Part shown: piece after piece, positions 10,410 to 22,123 of the stretch | Position numbering within the stretch: the first letter of the stretch is position 1 | Layout: every line of letters begins with the position of its first letter | Origin: Dimorphilus gyrociliatus | Taxonomy: Eukaryota; Annelida; Polychaeta; Dinophilidae | NCBI GenBank assembly: GCA_904063045.1 | Contig: CAJFCJ010000002.1 | Span: 186,001 to 250,000, forward strand | Length of the DNA: 64,000 nucleotides | Reading direction: 5' to 3' | Made by a program: the position numbers and the translations under genes | Notes under the pieces: model-generated | The model's database searches: none | Seen by the model: only the letters and a program-made list of their open reading frames with translations | Told to the model about the DNA's origin: nothing

Positions 10410-12923
10410 ATGACAGCCGGATCCTTCAAGAACTGTGATAGCCTGATTCCAAAGCAGGAGTTGATAGTTGAGAGACCGAAAGGGAGGTCTAGACACAGGT
10501 CTTCGCCCTCCGAAGCTCGAAGTGGAAATTTTGAGAAAGATAGACGAACTAACAGCCTTACATCTCTACATTTACCTTGTATAGCAGCAGTGACGACCTC
10601 AAGCAGTTTAGAAAATCTAATGGAGGAAAGACGTTCTCAACAATCTCAAGACTCGCAAGAAATAAAGGAAGTAACACCCAGTGAAAGCTGTCAGGGTCTC
10701 CTTGGTGAAAAAGACAACTGGAGATCAACCGTTTTCCAGCCAACTACATTCCAAAAAGTATTGGTTGTATTTGTACTGACCCTTGCCAACATTCTGAACT
10801 ATATGGATAGATATACAGTTGCAGGTAAATTGAACATTACTTTCCCGTATAATGTATACATAATTCTATGCAGACGGTATGTATTGATAAAAAATATCAG
10901 CTATCTCATAGTACTATAATGAGTTTAATAACTGATAAAAATACAAAGAACTAATAGGATTTATAATCAAAATAAATAGATAAAACTTATCATTTTTCTT
11001 TGAACAATATAGTAAAATTATATAATAGACTCGTGGAGACATGTTGATAAATAAAGTATATTTTTAAATTGTTAAGCAGCGGGTAATCAGCTAAAAATAC
11101 TTTTTAAAGAATAAACGAAATAATGTCTTGTTATTGTACGAAACCAGATACCGTGATTTTCATCCAGTCTTCTAGGTTCAAAAGTTGAATATATAAAGTA
11201 ACTTGTTTTATTTCAAAGGAGGGGGAGGATGTACCAGAATGATAGACAGAGGAGAGGAAGTTTACAAAAAAACAAACATACAATAAATTTACGATTTTAC
11301 CATTCTGCTGTAGTTTGCATTATTGACTTTTTTCTATATTTAAGCAAAACACGTTCTTACATTGATGGAATATATATATATATATATATATTTTAACAGG
11401 CGTTCTGAAACTGATTGAGATTGAATTCTTCGGGGAAGAAGGAAACAACCGTAGCCAATTAGGTTTATTACAAACAGCTTTTGTTATATCTTACATGATA
11501 TTCTCACCTATATTTGGATTTTTGGGTGATCGCTATAATAGGAAAGCTCTTATGATTGTTGGTATAGGTTTTTGGTCTGTTATAACGTTGGTTAGCTCAT
11601 TTGTTACTAAAGTAAGTTGAACTTTTCGAGTTTTTAGGTCGTATTTTCGTATTTAATAGTTGAATTTTATCATAAATTAGAATTATTGGACTTTTTTACT
11701 GATGAGAGCTCTTGTTGGTATTGGAGAAGCTAGTTATTCAACTATAGCTCCAACGATTATAGCCGATTACTTTATTGATGGTATGAGGAGTAAAATGCTC
11801 GCTGTATTCTATTTTGCTATTCCAGTTGGGTCTGGTTTAGGTTATATAATGTCGTCAGGTGTTGCTAAAGCCGCCTCTGGCGAATGGGCTTGGTCGTTTA
11901 GAGTCACGCCCATATTAGGTGTATTTTGTATATTTGGCTTATTTTTCATCCGTATCCCAGCTAGAGGAGCTTCTGAAGGGGCAGTTCACCTTAAGAACAC
12001 TTCTCTCAAAAAAGACATAAAGTATTTGCTGGCCAATGGCAGCTTTATGTTCTCAACATTAGGCTTTACTTGTGTATCTTTCGTGGCTGGTGCACTGGCG
12101 CTTTGGACGCCTTATTATATAAGTGATTCTCTTAAAGTTAATTTTGAGGAGAGAGGAATACTTCAACCAATGTCAAAAGAAACTATTAATATAACTTTTG
12201 GAGTATGCACATGCATAACAGGTTTATTAGGTGTGGCAATTGGTGCTACAAGCGCAAGATTCCTCAGAAGATGGACTCAAAAGTCTGATCCAATTGTCTG
12301 TGGAATTGGCTTGGCTGTTGCTGCACCAACAATTTTTATAGCAATTGCGTTATCTTGTATTAATCTCAAAGCGACGTGGGCTTTCATATTTATTTCCGAG
12401 CTGTTTCTTTCCTTAAATTGGTCAATTGTCGCCGATATTCTTATGTGCGTTGTAATTCCTACAAGAAGGTCAATGGCCGAAGCTATTCAAATTCTAATAT
12501 CACATGCCTTCGGGGACGCGGGAAGCCCATTCTTAGTAGGACAGGTAAACAATACCATTGCCAAAGGTTTAACCTTCAACTAATCCTCTGAATAATTTGT
12601 AAACAGATTGCTGACGGAATAGGAAAAAGTATGACAAATTCGACGGAGATATACAGATCTTATAAATCTCTTCAGTATTCTATGTATATAAATTCAGTTG
12701 TTTGCTCATTGGGTGCAATTTGTTTCTTTGCCACTGCGCACTTTATCTCAAAAGACCGAAAAGCAGTTAATGATGTCGTTCATAAGGGTAGGCTTAAAAA
12801 ATAATTTAATACCCATAATCAGAAATCTAATCTAATGTTATTTTAATTATAGGTGAAATTGAAATGGAGTCCTCAAATACTAATTGCTCAGTTATTGGAC
12901 AAGAAAAACCACCTATAGCTTAG
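10410..12923 (+). CDS. SPNS1: Spinster-family lysosomal transporter (major facilitator superfamily)
   Basis: Five exons: 10410-10824, 11400-11611, 11681-12544, 12607-12787, 12853-12923, giving 580 aa. Spinster proteins export lysophospholipids (SPNS1, lysosome) or sphingosine-1-phosphate (SPNS2). Diagnostic stretches are [14 protein letters not shown] (TM1), [14 protein letters not shown] (MFS motif A loop), [37 protein letters not shown] and [15 protein letters not shown], all close to vertebrate and fly spinster. About 110 residues of Ser/Arg-rich cytosolic N-terminus precede TM1, longer than in human SPNS1. Intron 1 (575 bp) ends in a (TA)n tract right before the acceptor. Choosing SPNS1 over SPNS2/3 is a guess. 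The family call is certain. Confidence 0.93.
11370..11391. repeat. (TA)n microsatellite next to a splice acceptor
   Basis: About 22 bp of alternating TA immediately 5' of the TTTTAACAG acceptor of spinster exon 2, in the place of a polypyrimidine tract. Confidence 0.9.
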
Positions 12924-14083
12924 AGGAAAATTATCATCCTTTCTTTAAGTTTATTCAAGCTTAAAGGAATTGACTATTTTTTCTTTTATCAGGACGCTTT
13001 TTGAAAGTCTTTCATTTGAGTCTCAGTTATTGAGCTCATAAAAACTCAAATTTATCCATTATTTATTTTCCTAGGATTTGGATATTTTAAAAGATTTCTT
13101 TTCTCAGTTTTCAAGCAAATCTATTACGTGTATATAAATATATATATATATATATATTAAAAAAATTGTGCTGTGTAGCATGCTATATATAAATAAACAA
13201 ATAAAAACAAGAAAAATATAAATACAAATATACACGTGCAACATATATACTGTGCAGTATTAGAAAAATAATTTTCTTATTTATTTAATCTAAAGGTAGT
13301 CCGATTTTTATCGACACTTGTCTAAATTCAAATGCAAAAGTATTATATTTATCAGTATTTTTTATCTATTACCGGACTCTTCTTTTTAGTACAAACAGTT
13401 TTAAAATGGTTTTCAGTTGGTATTAAGTAACGTCTATTTTTTATCTTGGTAAACATGCCGATAGTAAAAAGAAAAATAAAAGTTGAAATCAGTACAAATT
13501 AGATAAAAACAGTTTTTATACTCCGCTTTATAAAATATTAAAATTATTTCTTTCAATTCATTTCTTATACGAAAGCTTAAAGGTTTTTACAATTTAATCC
13601 AAAACCTCCATGAATATTTTATAGGTATAAGAAAGCTACAGAAAGCTAAAAACAAGTTATCAAAGATTTTATTCTTCTATACTCTCATTTAGTATTATAA
13701 TGAACTGATTTTTTGCAATGTAAAATCTTCAGGTGAACTGGAATAAAGAAACTGAAAATAAACAAACGAAATAAAAAAAAGACAGCAACAATAACAAAAA
13801 CAAAAGAGAGATATCTGATTCATTAGGATATCAATTAGATTTATCTAACAAAGCAATGTTGGAAAATATTTTATAGATTTCTTACTTGGAAATTCAACTA
13901 GTTTTTGTTTTTCGTCTTAAAAGCTGGTCAACAACGTTTTCGATATCTATTACATTCTAGTCCTAAATATGTTTTTAATGCTTATAGATAATATTTCGTT
14001 TTGTTAGTCAAACGTAGTTTTCACAAATACATTCTACTTATAATGTAGAAAAAAAGGGTGTCTTTTTCAGTGTTTGTACAACG

Positions 14084-14108
14084 ACAACAACAACAACAAC
14101 AACAACAA
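14084..14108 (+). repeat. (CAA)n microsatellite
   Basis: About eight CAA units within the noncoding region upstream of the receptor cluster. Confidence 0.9.
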
Positions 14109-14833
14109 GAAACCGTTTATGAAGAATGGTGATTACGCAACACTGATAAACTAGTATTAGGCAAATATTTTATTTCGTTGTTTATTTTAATGTTTTTGTT
14201 GATAAAGCCAAAAAGTAATACATTATTGGAAAAAGAAATTATATAGGAAACCTTGAAGTTTTGGAATTTGGAAGTCGTTTTCACTCTCTAAAACATAAAA
14301 AATAGAGAGAACAATAAGAAATTTTAAAAATTTATTACGGTTAAATATATAGACATTAACCATTCTTCTCTTTCTTTTTTTTTACTATATCTATTGTATT
14401 CATACAAACGCATGTATAAGATATACGATTGTAAATTGTTTGTGAAAGGTGACTAATAGGCTTATGAATATTTACTAAGATAAGAAAAGTTAGTCACTTC
14501 ACTGTCTGATTATTCAGACGAATTAGTAATTGCGAACTCTGCAATATAAAAACAGATGGCGTTAGCGGTTTATCATCCCTATGCAATCATTGGCGGCTTT
14601 AATGCTTAGTTAATAATTTATCATCATTGACTCTGGTTGAGTCGTTTAGTAATTTTGATTGATCAGTGAAAATAGATACCAAATAAAATGATATAAATCA
14701 TGCATAAACTAGCTTTCTTTCTTAGTAAAGTAGGTAGAATGAGCAGATAAAAAGTTCAATCAGTACCATATCTTTATGAATAATGTAACTGTATTTTTGC
14801 TGTTGATTATTCATCTGATCGAAAACTACATTG

Positions 14834-14858
14834 ATATTATTATTATTATTATTATTAT
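14834..14858 (+). repeat. (ATT)n microsatellite
   Basis: About eight ATT units in noncoding DNA. Confidence 0.9.
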
Positions 14859-16023
14859 GAGGAAATTAATTCAAACGATAGAGAGATGTATATCAACTGC
14901 AATATCATTGTCGAAGACAGATAGTCCTCTGGGTTATAAGATATGCAATTTAGAGGAACATTATCTGCTAAGACATTCGATTGGTTAGCTTAGGAGACAG
15001 TTTTAGATTAAGGGAAAGAATCTATTTGCATACGAAAATAAGAATGAATATTTAATTTAAGGCTATAACATCAACATCATTTTCCCTTTTAGAAATTCCC
15101 GCGAATGTTATGAAATATTTATGAAATAAATACTTTTAATAGTAGAAAATATATTATTTAATAATCAATTAATAATTATATAAACGTTTCATATCTGCCG
15201 ATAAAATTACCTGATCCTTTAATATATTTTTATAAAATGATAATAATCCACTCATAGCAGATTAGATAGATAATATTAACTCATCATTATCTATAACTAT
15301 CACAATAATACGATGATTGTTTTCAACATAGCCTTAAGACTAATAAGGCTAATAACTTATTTTAAAAGGTTATAGTTCAATAGATTACTAAACATTTTAT
15401 GTAGTTTTGTTTTGTTTTTTAAGATTAACAATCAATAACTAACTTGATTGTTAATCTTCTAATTTCACTTTCTACATAGTCATGTTCGTTTAACGGTCAT
15501 CACAAACTTTCAATACTAATTCAAAACAAACATGCTTGTAAGTTTTATTTATATTTTTTTTTTAAAAAAAAAACCTGACATTTTTTTTATTATCTAATTA
15601 GAAATAATAGAAATCCCGTCAATTATTTCAAATCTTCTTTAAAAGAATATAATATATAAATTTATATATATATATCTGAAATACTATTTAGAATACTATA
15701 ACAGTATACAAGTCAATTATTCAAAAAAGTTACAGTATTAAGCAGTTTTGAGTACTAATAAATAACGAATATTAACTGGTAAACTTTAATCTTCGTATAA
15801 ACTTGAAATAAATACCATTTAACTAAAAGTATAATAAATTTAGTAAAACGTAAGTAAAGATGTTTTATTTCTTTCGAGTTAATATAAACATTAAAATTTG
15901 TTATATAAACAAGAGAAAAAACCTCTCAAGGGAAAATGGTAGTTATCTTGAAAATTTCATATTTTTAAGTGTCATGTTTGAATTTCATCTTTCGACGTTA
16001 CGACGGATATTTCAAACGTAACT

Positions 16024-17709
16024 TTAACTGAGATTATCTTCAGTTGTATAATTATTTCCAGCTGTAGCCAAATGATTAAGAATAATGGACAGGTATATTA
16101 CTAAAACAACTGACATCAATATTGCCCAAAATCTATCTAGAATTCTGGCCGCTTTATTCCACTCCTTTCGACTTTTATCTAAACTATCTTGCTCGGTATC
16201 GTCAGCTATTTTCTTCCTAATGAATTCTTTTACTTCATTAGATAAATTTACAGTTGTATAAAATTCATTAATGTTTTCATTAAAAGCATTTTTTTTCTCC
16301 AATCCCATCTTATCATCACATTTACAGTCAATCTGTGAAAGATGCAAACAATTTATAAATAAGTTAAATTATAAAGCGAAATATTACTTTCTTTCGACAA
16401 ACGCATATTTTACAAAACACTAGATTGGCCACGTAGTCGAAAAGAAAAGTTTTTAACCATGAAGGCATTGGCTTCTCCGGTGAATGATGATGAATATTTA
16501 TGATAATTACCGTTATAAGAAGACAAAACGCCGTAAATGTCATATTCATGAGAACAATTATCACTATAAAAGTTTTCTGGAGTGATTACACTGGGATGCT
16601 TATTAAGAATTATACAGCTAAACTTACTTAGCAATGGAGCAGTCTCTGAATTCCGTGGTAAAATATCCGATATTAAAAGTAATAATACAGAATACGATAA
16701 GAGGACGCTAATACCTAAAGAAACCTTCTCTCCGCTCTCACAAGGTAAAAGGAACATATAGAATGTTAGAATTGTTGTTAGGCATAGAGGAAACGTCAGC
16801 GTCATTGTGTAATATAGAGGCTTTCTCTTTAAAACTATGGTTGCATAAAACAAATCTAAACCCCCTTTGTTTGCAACGATGACGGGTTTTACTCCACTCT
16901 TTGTCTCCAGTATTGTCCATTCGTGATTTTGTACAAACAATTGCAAGTTTACATCGGTGGTTGAGTTCCTATACTCCATTTGATCGTTGAATGTCATCCA
17001 TTTCACAAATTCCAAATGACAAACTTGCACATCAAAAGGAAAATAAGTTAATTGAACTTTACAACTTGTTAGGAAGTTTGCTCCGGGTACATATACTACA
17101 TTTCCATTATGTTGAACTTTTATTTTATACTTAAGCTTCACAGTTAGATCATTGCTCTCAGTAATACTATTCTTTAAACAGAGCTCAGGTAACCAAACTT
17201 TGTCGTAAGGAACAATTATATAGTCTACTTTTTCTTCCGTTTTATTCCATTTTAGAAACTCATCAAACCAGCTCTAAAAGTTTTTGAAAATAGCGTAACG
17301 AACTTTTATCATTAAAAATACATTCCTTACCAATCCTAACCATCCGTAAGACATAAGGTATTGCTCTTTTTCATTCTAAGAAAAAGTATTTACGTAGACT
17401 TAATATAAGTTTCTTATTTAATAAAAATAAAATGAATGTTATATACCAGTTGATCAATTTTACCCAAGTAAAATGCAATATCGACATATATAGCTTTTGT
17501 AGGATCCTTTTTAGGTCTAACATCTTTATTATAATCTTTAAAAAGTCGCTTCACGAGCCGATATTCGACGCTCTCTAATTTATTCATAATATGAAAATTA
17601 ATACTAATTAGCGATTATTATTTTACTTATTTAATTTACCTTGACAGGTAGTCCTGTAAAATAAGAAACTAATAACTAAAAGATAGATAACACACCAAGA
17701 AAAGTTCAT
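16024..17709 (-). CDS. Cys-loop ligand-gated channel subunit A (nicotinic-receptor-like, non-alpha)
   Basis: Six exons: 17709-17640, 17574-17447, 17375-17331 (45 nt), 17273-16628, 16563-16388, 16332-16024, giving 457 aa. Exon 1 encodes a signal peptide (MNFSWCVIYLLVISFLF). The ectodomain has a Cys-loop CKVQLTYFPFDVQVC with 13 residues between the cysteines. TM2 is GEKVSLGISVLLSYSVLLLLI, with the Glu-Lys pair typical of cation-selective receptors; TM3 is followed by INIHHHSP, the HHRSP-like nicotinic mark; TM4 is FWAILMSVVLVIYLSI. No adjacent cysteine pair is seen in loop C, so it is a non-alpha type subunit. The TM3 exon must start at 16563 (A|TG, Met), because the more obvious CAG upstream breaks the frame. 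The 45-nt third exon is a classic nAChR gene feature. The ligand is unproven. Confidence 0.88.
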
Positions 17710-18844
17710 TATGTCTTGGCATTCATCAACTGACTCATGCAAACCTTTCAGTCACATGTATACTTCAATTATCTATAAATGTTTTAACAGACTAATGCTT
17801 TTCTATCTGACAAACAATGCAATCATCAAACATGTATTATAAAATACTTATAAATCAATAAGCTTCTTTTTGTCAATCAATTAGAGGAAACTTATATTTT
17901 TAGGCAATAGTAAAAGTTTATTTAAATTAATAGGCTTTATCAAATATTCTATTTATAATATTGCTAATTACCCTTGAATAGCAACTAATTTTACTATATC
18001 TGCAACCAGATATTGCTAGCTAAATTATAAATTAGCCTTTTAGTTTCTATCTAAAAATCTACAATTTTGATATTTATAGCTCTTATTACTTTGATTTTAA
18101 AACTTGAAAATCTCTAAGCGAATGCAATTACAAGCAAACAAGCTACATACTTTTATATATGACGCAATAGTTAAAACTAAGTGGAAAAAGTTCTTTTTTT
18201 TTTGTTACATTGTTTAAACTTTTCTATGAGTTTCTATCTTATTGATATTCTGTAGTATAGGAATGTTAAATGAAAATCGAATAACTAATGCACCTATTGG
18301 GACAATTAGTCACAATAACATAACGCTCTCTCCTCTTAATTATTCAAAAAGCTATATTGAGAGCATTTTGAGCCCAAATCAAGAATACCCTGTATGTACC
18401 TCGATACTCTATATGACTTCTGTTACACTTAGCCGATCAACTCTTTAATTAAACATATACTTCGTTAAGTAGTATCTCCACTGAATAGGGTTAATTTATT
18501 TGTAAAAGTTTTGAATTCCAATCTAGGGGGCATTCGCTTGAAAGTTGCTATATACCTAAAATGTATAAAATGTTTGTAAACTTTTGCCTCGAATAAAGTC
18601 GATCAAGTTGAATGGTTGAATGGGCGAAAGTAGATGAATTAAAAAAAAAAAACAACAAACTAAAAATAGAATTTTCTTTTTGTGACTAAATAAAGAATCT
18701 TGATAGTTTTTTCTTGATAAGCAAGTACGATTAGGTCAATGAATTCAAAACGGGTACTTTAGCGCATGCGTGGAGTGTAAAATACACCAGAAGAAAGTTC
18801 AAAACAATTCAATCGTTTCCCACGGACTAAACTAGCAAGTTAAA
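17710..18844. other. Intergenic region between receptor A and the SOCS-box gene
   Basis: 1.1 kb, AT-rich, holding the promoters of two divergent genes. A 68-codon frame at 18242-18448 has no recognisable features and I do not consider it a gene. Confidence 0.4.
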
Positions 18845-19661
18845 ATGTCATTTCCTTGTGTTTTTCCTCAAAATTACTTTATCGATCTATTAAGAAGAGG
18901 ATCAGTTGAGGAGGCTAGGAAAAATCTAGCCCTTTATTTTGCGAAAAATGAGGATCCTGATCAATTACAGTAAGGATTATCTAAAATGTTATTTTTGATG
19001 AAAAAGCATGGTCAATTAAATGAGATAGTTTCAATGGTATTTTTCTATTCCATCTTTCAGATCAGATATACTTGGGTGTCTAAACGATGTTTCACTGGTT
19101 CTACAATCGTCATACTACTCAATAAGTTTCAAAGCAGATGCCCTGGCTGCATGCACAGATTTTCTCACAAGTTTTAATCTCTACTACTTCATTGTAGCTA
19201 TGTACCGTGTGAAAGACAACGGTTTACAAGATCCAGAATTTCTCTGCCAACTCGTTCAAAGAGGAGTTTTTCTCGATAACGTTTTCTTTGGAATAATATC
19301 TCGATTAATTCTAAGGGATATTTATAGAGCTCATAAAGTAATTGAAATATGGCAGGGTGAACTTGACGAAGAACAATGGTCAAATTACGGAATAGAAACG
19401 GAACTTGAATCAAAGATCACATGCCTCCAAATGATATTCAGATCAAGCAACGAATTTGGGAACATATATTGTTTAGAGAAGGTCTTAAGTTTCATGCCAA
19501 TTTTAGAAGAATTTAGATGGTTCTGCCGATTCTCGCTGAAAAAATCTTGCCGATTAGTGATAATGAAACACCTACTTAGCGCAGGTAACTATCCAAATGG
19601 TGTTTATCGATTACAATTACCAAAGATAATGGAAAGATTTATTCTATGTGAAATTGATTAA
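18845..19661 (+). CDS. SOCS-box protein
   Basis: Two exons: 18845-18969 and 19061-19661 (91-bp intron, phase 2), giving 241 aa. The C-terminal ~40 residues (SLKKSCRLVIMKHLL...VYRLQLPKIMERFIL) match the SOCS box: a BC-box start S-L-x-x-x-C-R-x-x-I for Elongin C, followed by an L-x-L-P-x-x-x-x-x-F-I-L end. Such proteins are substrate receptors of Elongin-cullin ubiquitin ligases. The upstream ~195 residues are helical and rich in aromatic residues. They might be degenerate ankyrin repeats as in the ASB family, but I see no clean ankyrin unit and no SH2 domain. The gene lies on the plus strand between two paralogous minus-strand receptor genes. The box is fairly sure, the target unknown. Confidence 0.7.
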
Positions 19662-19880
19662 TATTGTTAAATTTATTTGTTAAAACAAACAAACAACAAA
19701 AATAACTTGTACATAAACATTTTCCAAACAATGTAAAAAGCAACTTGGTGTGAATAATTCCGAATTATAGATGTATTTCAATTAGGTTGTTATGTTCGTA
19801 CATTTTACGGAAAAAATAATGAATCTGTATTATTCTTCTTGAACAAATTATTTATTTTTAACATAACTAATAGTTTAGCC

Positions 19881-21628
19881 TTATATTTTACCCAAATTTC
19901 GCTTAATGTCATAAGATTCTACTGATGCATAGTTATATAAAAAGAAGAATAATAAAAATACAGAAAACAATACAATACTTAATATTAAAAAAAATGTATT
20001 ACACACCCGGGACGCTTGACGCCAGCATTCCTTGTTGTACTCTAGTAAAACATCTTTATTTCGCTTTTCGAGTTTTTCTTCAAAGTAGTGTTCAATTAGG
20101 GAATGAGTAGAATTTTTTGACTTTGTATTCAACCTTCCTCGTATATTGATCTGTAAAAATTAAAAAAACAAACTCTCTTATTAGAATATATAGGTTCTCT
20201 TTCGATTTTTTTTCACCTTTGGTGTATTATCATAATTTTCTGGCAATCTGCAATGTATATAGCGTCCAATTACTCGAAAAATTATGAATTTTACACTTTT
20301 CGGCATTGGGGTTGGTCGGTTGAATAAGTTCAAAACAACAACGTTGAACAGAAGGCATAAAGCGGTAAATATCATATTTACAAAGACTGATATCACTAAA
20401 AGAACAAAAAAATATGAAAATATTATTGTTATTGTTTAATAAATAGGTCATTAATAACTACTTAGCATTGGTGGTTTCTCTGAATTTTTCGGTAGAACTT
20501 CAGACATCATCAATGTTAGAACGGAATAAGATAGCAAAACGCTGATTCCAAGTGAAATCTTTTCACCGCTTTCGCAAGGTAATAAAAATGTACAAAATGA
20601 TACCAAAGTTATTAGGAATAGTGGTCCAGTTAGTATTAAATTATAATATAAAGATTTCCTCTGTAAAACCAGTGATACGTAGCTCAATGTTAAATTTGCC
20701 ATTTCGGGCGTTATTGAAGTTTTAGACCCAATTTTTGAATTTATTACTATCCACTCGGAATTTGACGTTGAGAAATCCGACTTAATTGATTGATTGAGAG
20801 GTTCGTATGATACGTCACCAATGTTACTAGAAATTGTTACAAATTCTATGTGACATACCTTTAAGTATACGTATAAATAAGTATACATCGTCAAAACACA
20901 TTTCAAAGTTTACCTGAATGTCGTGTGGAAATCTCTGAATATTGACTAAGCACGAAGTCTTTACTTGTAAATTAGTTATAAATATCACGGCTCCTGAAAA
21001 GAATATTCTTATCCTATTCTTTCCTCTGAATGACAAATCTCCAATAGCCTCCATGCCGTTTCTTAGCGACATTTCAGGCATCCAAATTTTATCCGATGTT
21101 GTTACTATAGATGTTACATTCTCTTTTCTAAAGTCCCATGAAAGAAATTCATCTTTCCAGGACTAATGCATTAAATTATTAATTAGACATTTAAAGATTA
21201 ATTAACAAAATTCTAGATGAAAAGCAATTGATCCCCTTACATAATGCAACCAGCCAAGTGATTTAAGATATTGTTCTTTCTCATTCTGCATAAATAAATA
21301 TTAATAAGAAATATAATGCATCCATTTAGGTTTTTATGGCTGATTAGCAAAGAGTTAAAGTCTACTCACCAAGCTTTCAATGAATCCTAAAGAGTAGCTA
21401 AAAGCAACTTTAGTTATAGTTCTAACATCTTTAACTGGTCTAACAGTTGGGTCATAATTTTTAAATAGCTTTTGTTTTAATTTATACTCTTGATTTTCAG
21501 AATCTAAAGTATAATTTTTTATATTAAAGTTGGTCTATTAAGTCTTGAATACGGAAGAACTTACATACTAAAGAAGTATAATATGAAATACCATATAAAA
21601 GTAGACCGTGGCGAAGTAAATTCATCAT
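19881..21628 (-). CDS. Cys-loop ligand-gated channel subunit B (nicotinic-receptor-like, non-alpha)
   Basis: Seven exons: 21628-21565, 21503-21370, 21285-21241 (45 nt), 21162-20914, 20858-20462, 20395-20217, 20150-19881, giving 445 aa. Signal peptide MMNLLRHGLLLYGISYY; Cys-loop CLVNIQRFPHDIQVC (13 residues, split by an intron just before its last Val-Cys); TM2 GEKISLGISVLLSYSVLTLMM with a cation-type selectivity filter; TM4 FFLILSIVLFSVFLLFFFLY. The loop-C vicinal cysteine pair is absent, as in subunit A. Exons 4+5 (249+397 nt) add up to exactly the 646 nt of the single exon in A, showing recent common descent with one intron gained or lost. After TM3 it reads LNLFNRPTP, so the HHxSP mark of subunit A is lost. 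It probably needs a partner subunit to form a channel. Confidence 0.88.
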
Positions 21629-22123
21629 ATTCCGACCTCTTCGAAGAATTATACATTATTATTATTAATATTAATATAAAGATTCTATAAAACATATAAA
21701 ATTTAATATGATAAATTCATAAGATAATATTTATATATTTTAAATGACTGTAGTAAATCAGATAACAGAAAATGTATTGGGTAAATATGAAAAGAAGATA
21801 ATTATTTACCTGGAGAAAATTGAAGTTAGTTATATGAAGTTGTCTCCTTCCTAAGTAATAAATAGAAAACAATTTAAGAACGACAGGTGGCACTAAGTTA
21901 ATGATCTCCTGCATAATGGGTTGTCGACCTTTTTTTCTTAGGCTTGTATAAGATATCTTAAAAGACACCTGTCTTTTTTATTATGGTATAACAAGCTTTT
22001 TGTACATATGTACTAATATATAAATGTAAGTTTATTTATCAATCATCAGTCAGTCAGTAATTCAAAAAAAATATAAAGCGACTATTCAACTAGAACGTTA
22101 CTTTTATGTCAAAATTTCGATAA
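21629..22123. other. Intergenic region, receptor B to copine
   Basis: About 495 bp, AT-rich; an 83-codon minus frame at 21717-21968 shows no domain. Nothing else is supported. Confidence 0.4.

Larger units (their letters stand above)
12924..16023. other. 3.1-kb noncoding region with simple repeats
   Basis: AT-rich sequence between the spinster gene and the first Cys-loop receptor. It holds a (TA)n tract at about 13137-13158, (CAA)n at 14084-14108 and (ATT)n at 14834-14858. A 70-codon frame at 14776-14988 runs through the ATT repeat and has no protein-like features. I see no coding exon, transposase or RNA gene here. Confidence 0.5.

Noticed and set aside
14776-14988. 70-codon plus frame
   Set aside because: Runs through an (ATT)n microsatellite giving an Ile run; no domain, no splice partners.
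16564-16576. CAG acceptor at 16577 for the TM3 exon of receptor A
   Set aside because: It breaks the frame; the ATAG acceptor ending at 16564 restores it and matches the exon start in paralogue B.
18242-18448. 68-codon plus frame upstream of the SOCS-box gene
   Set aside because: No signal peptide, domain or codon bias; likely chance.
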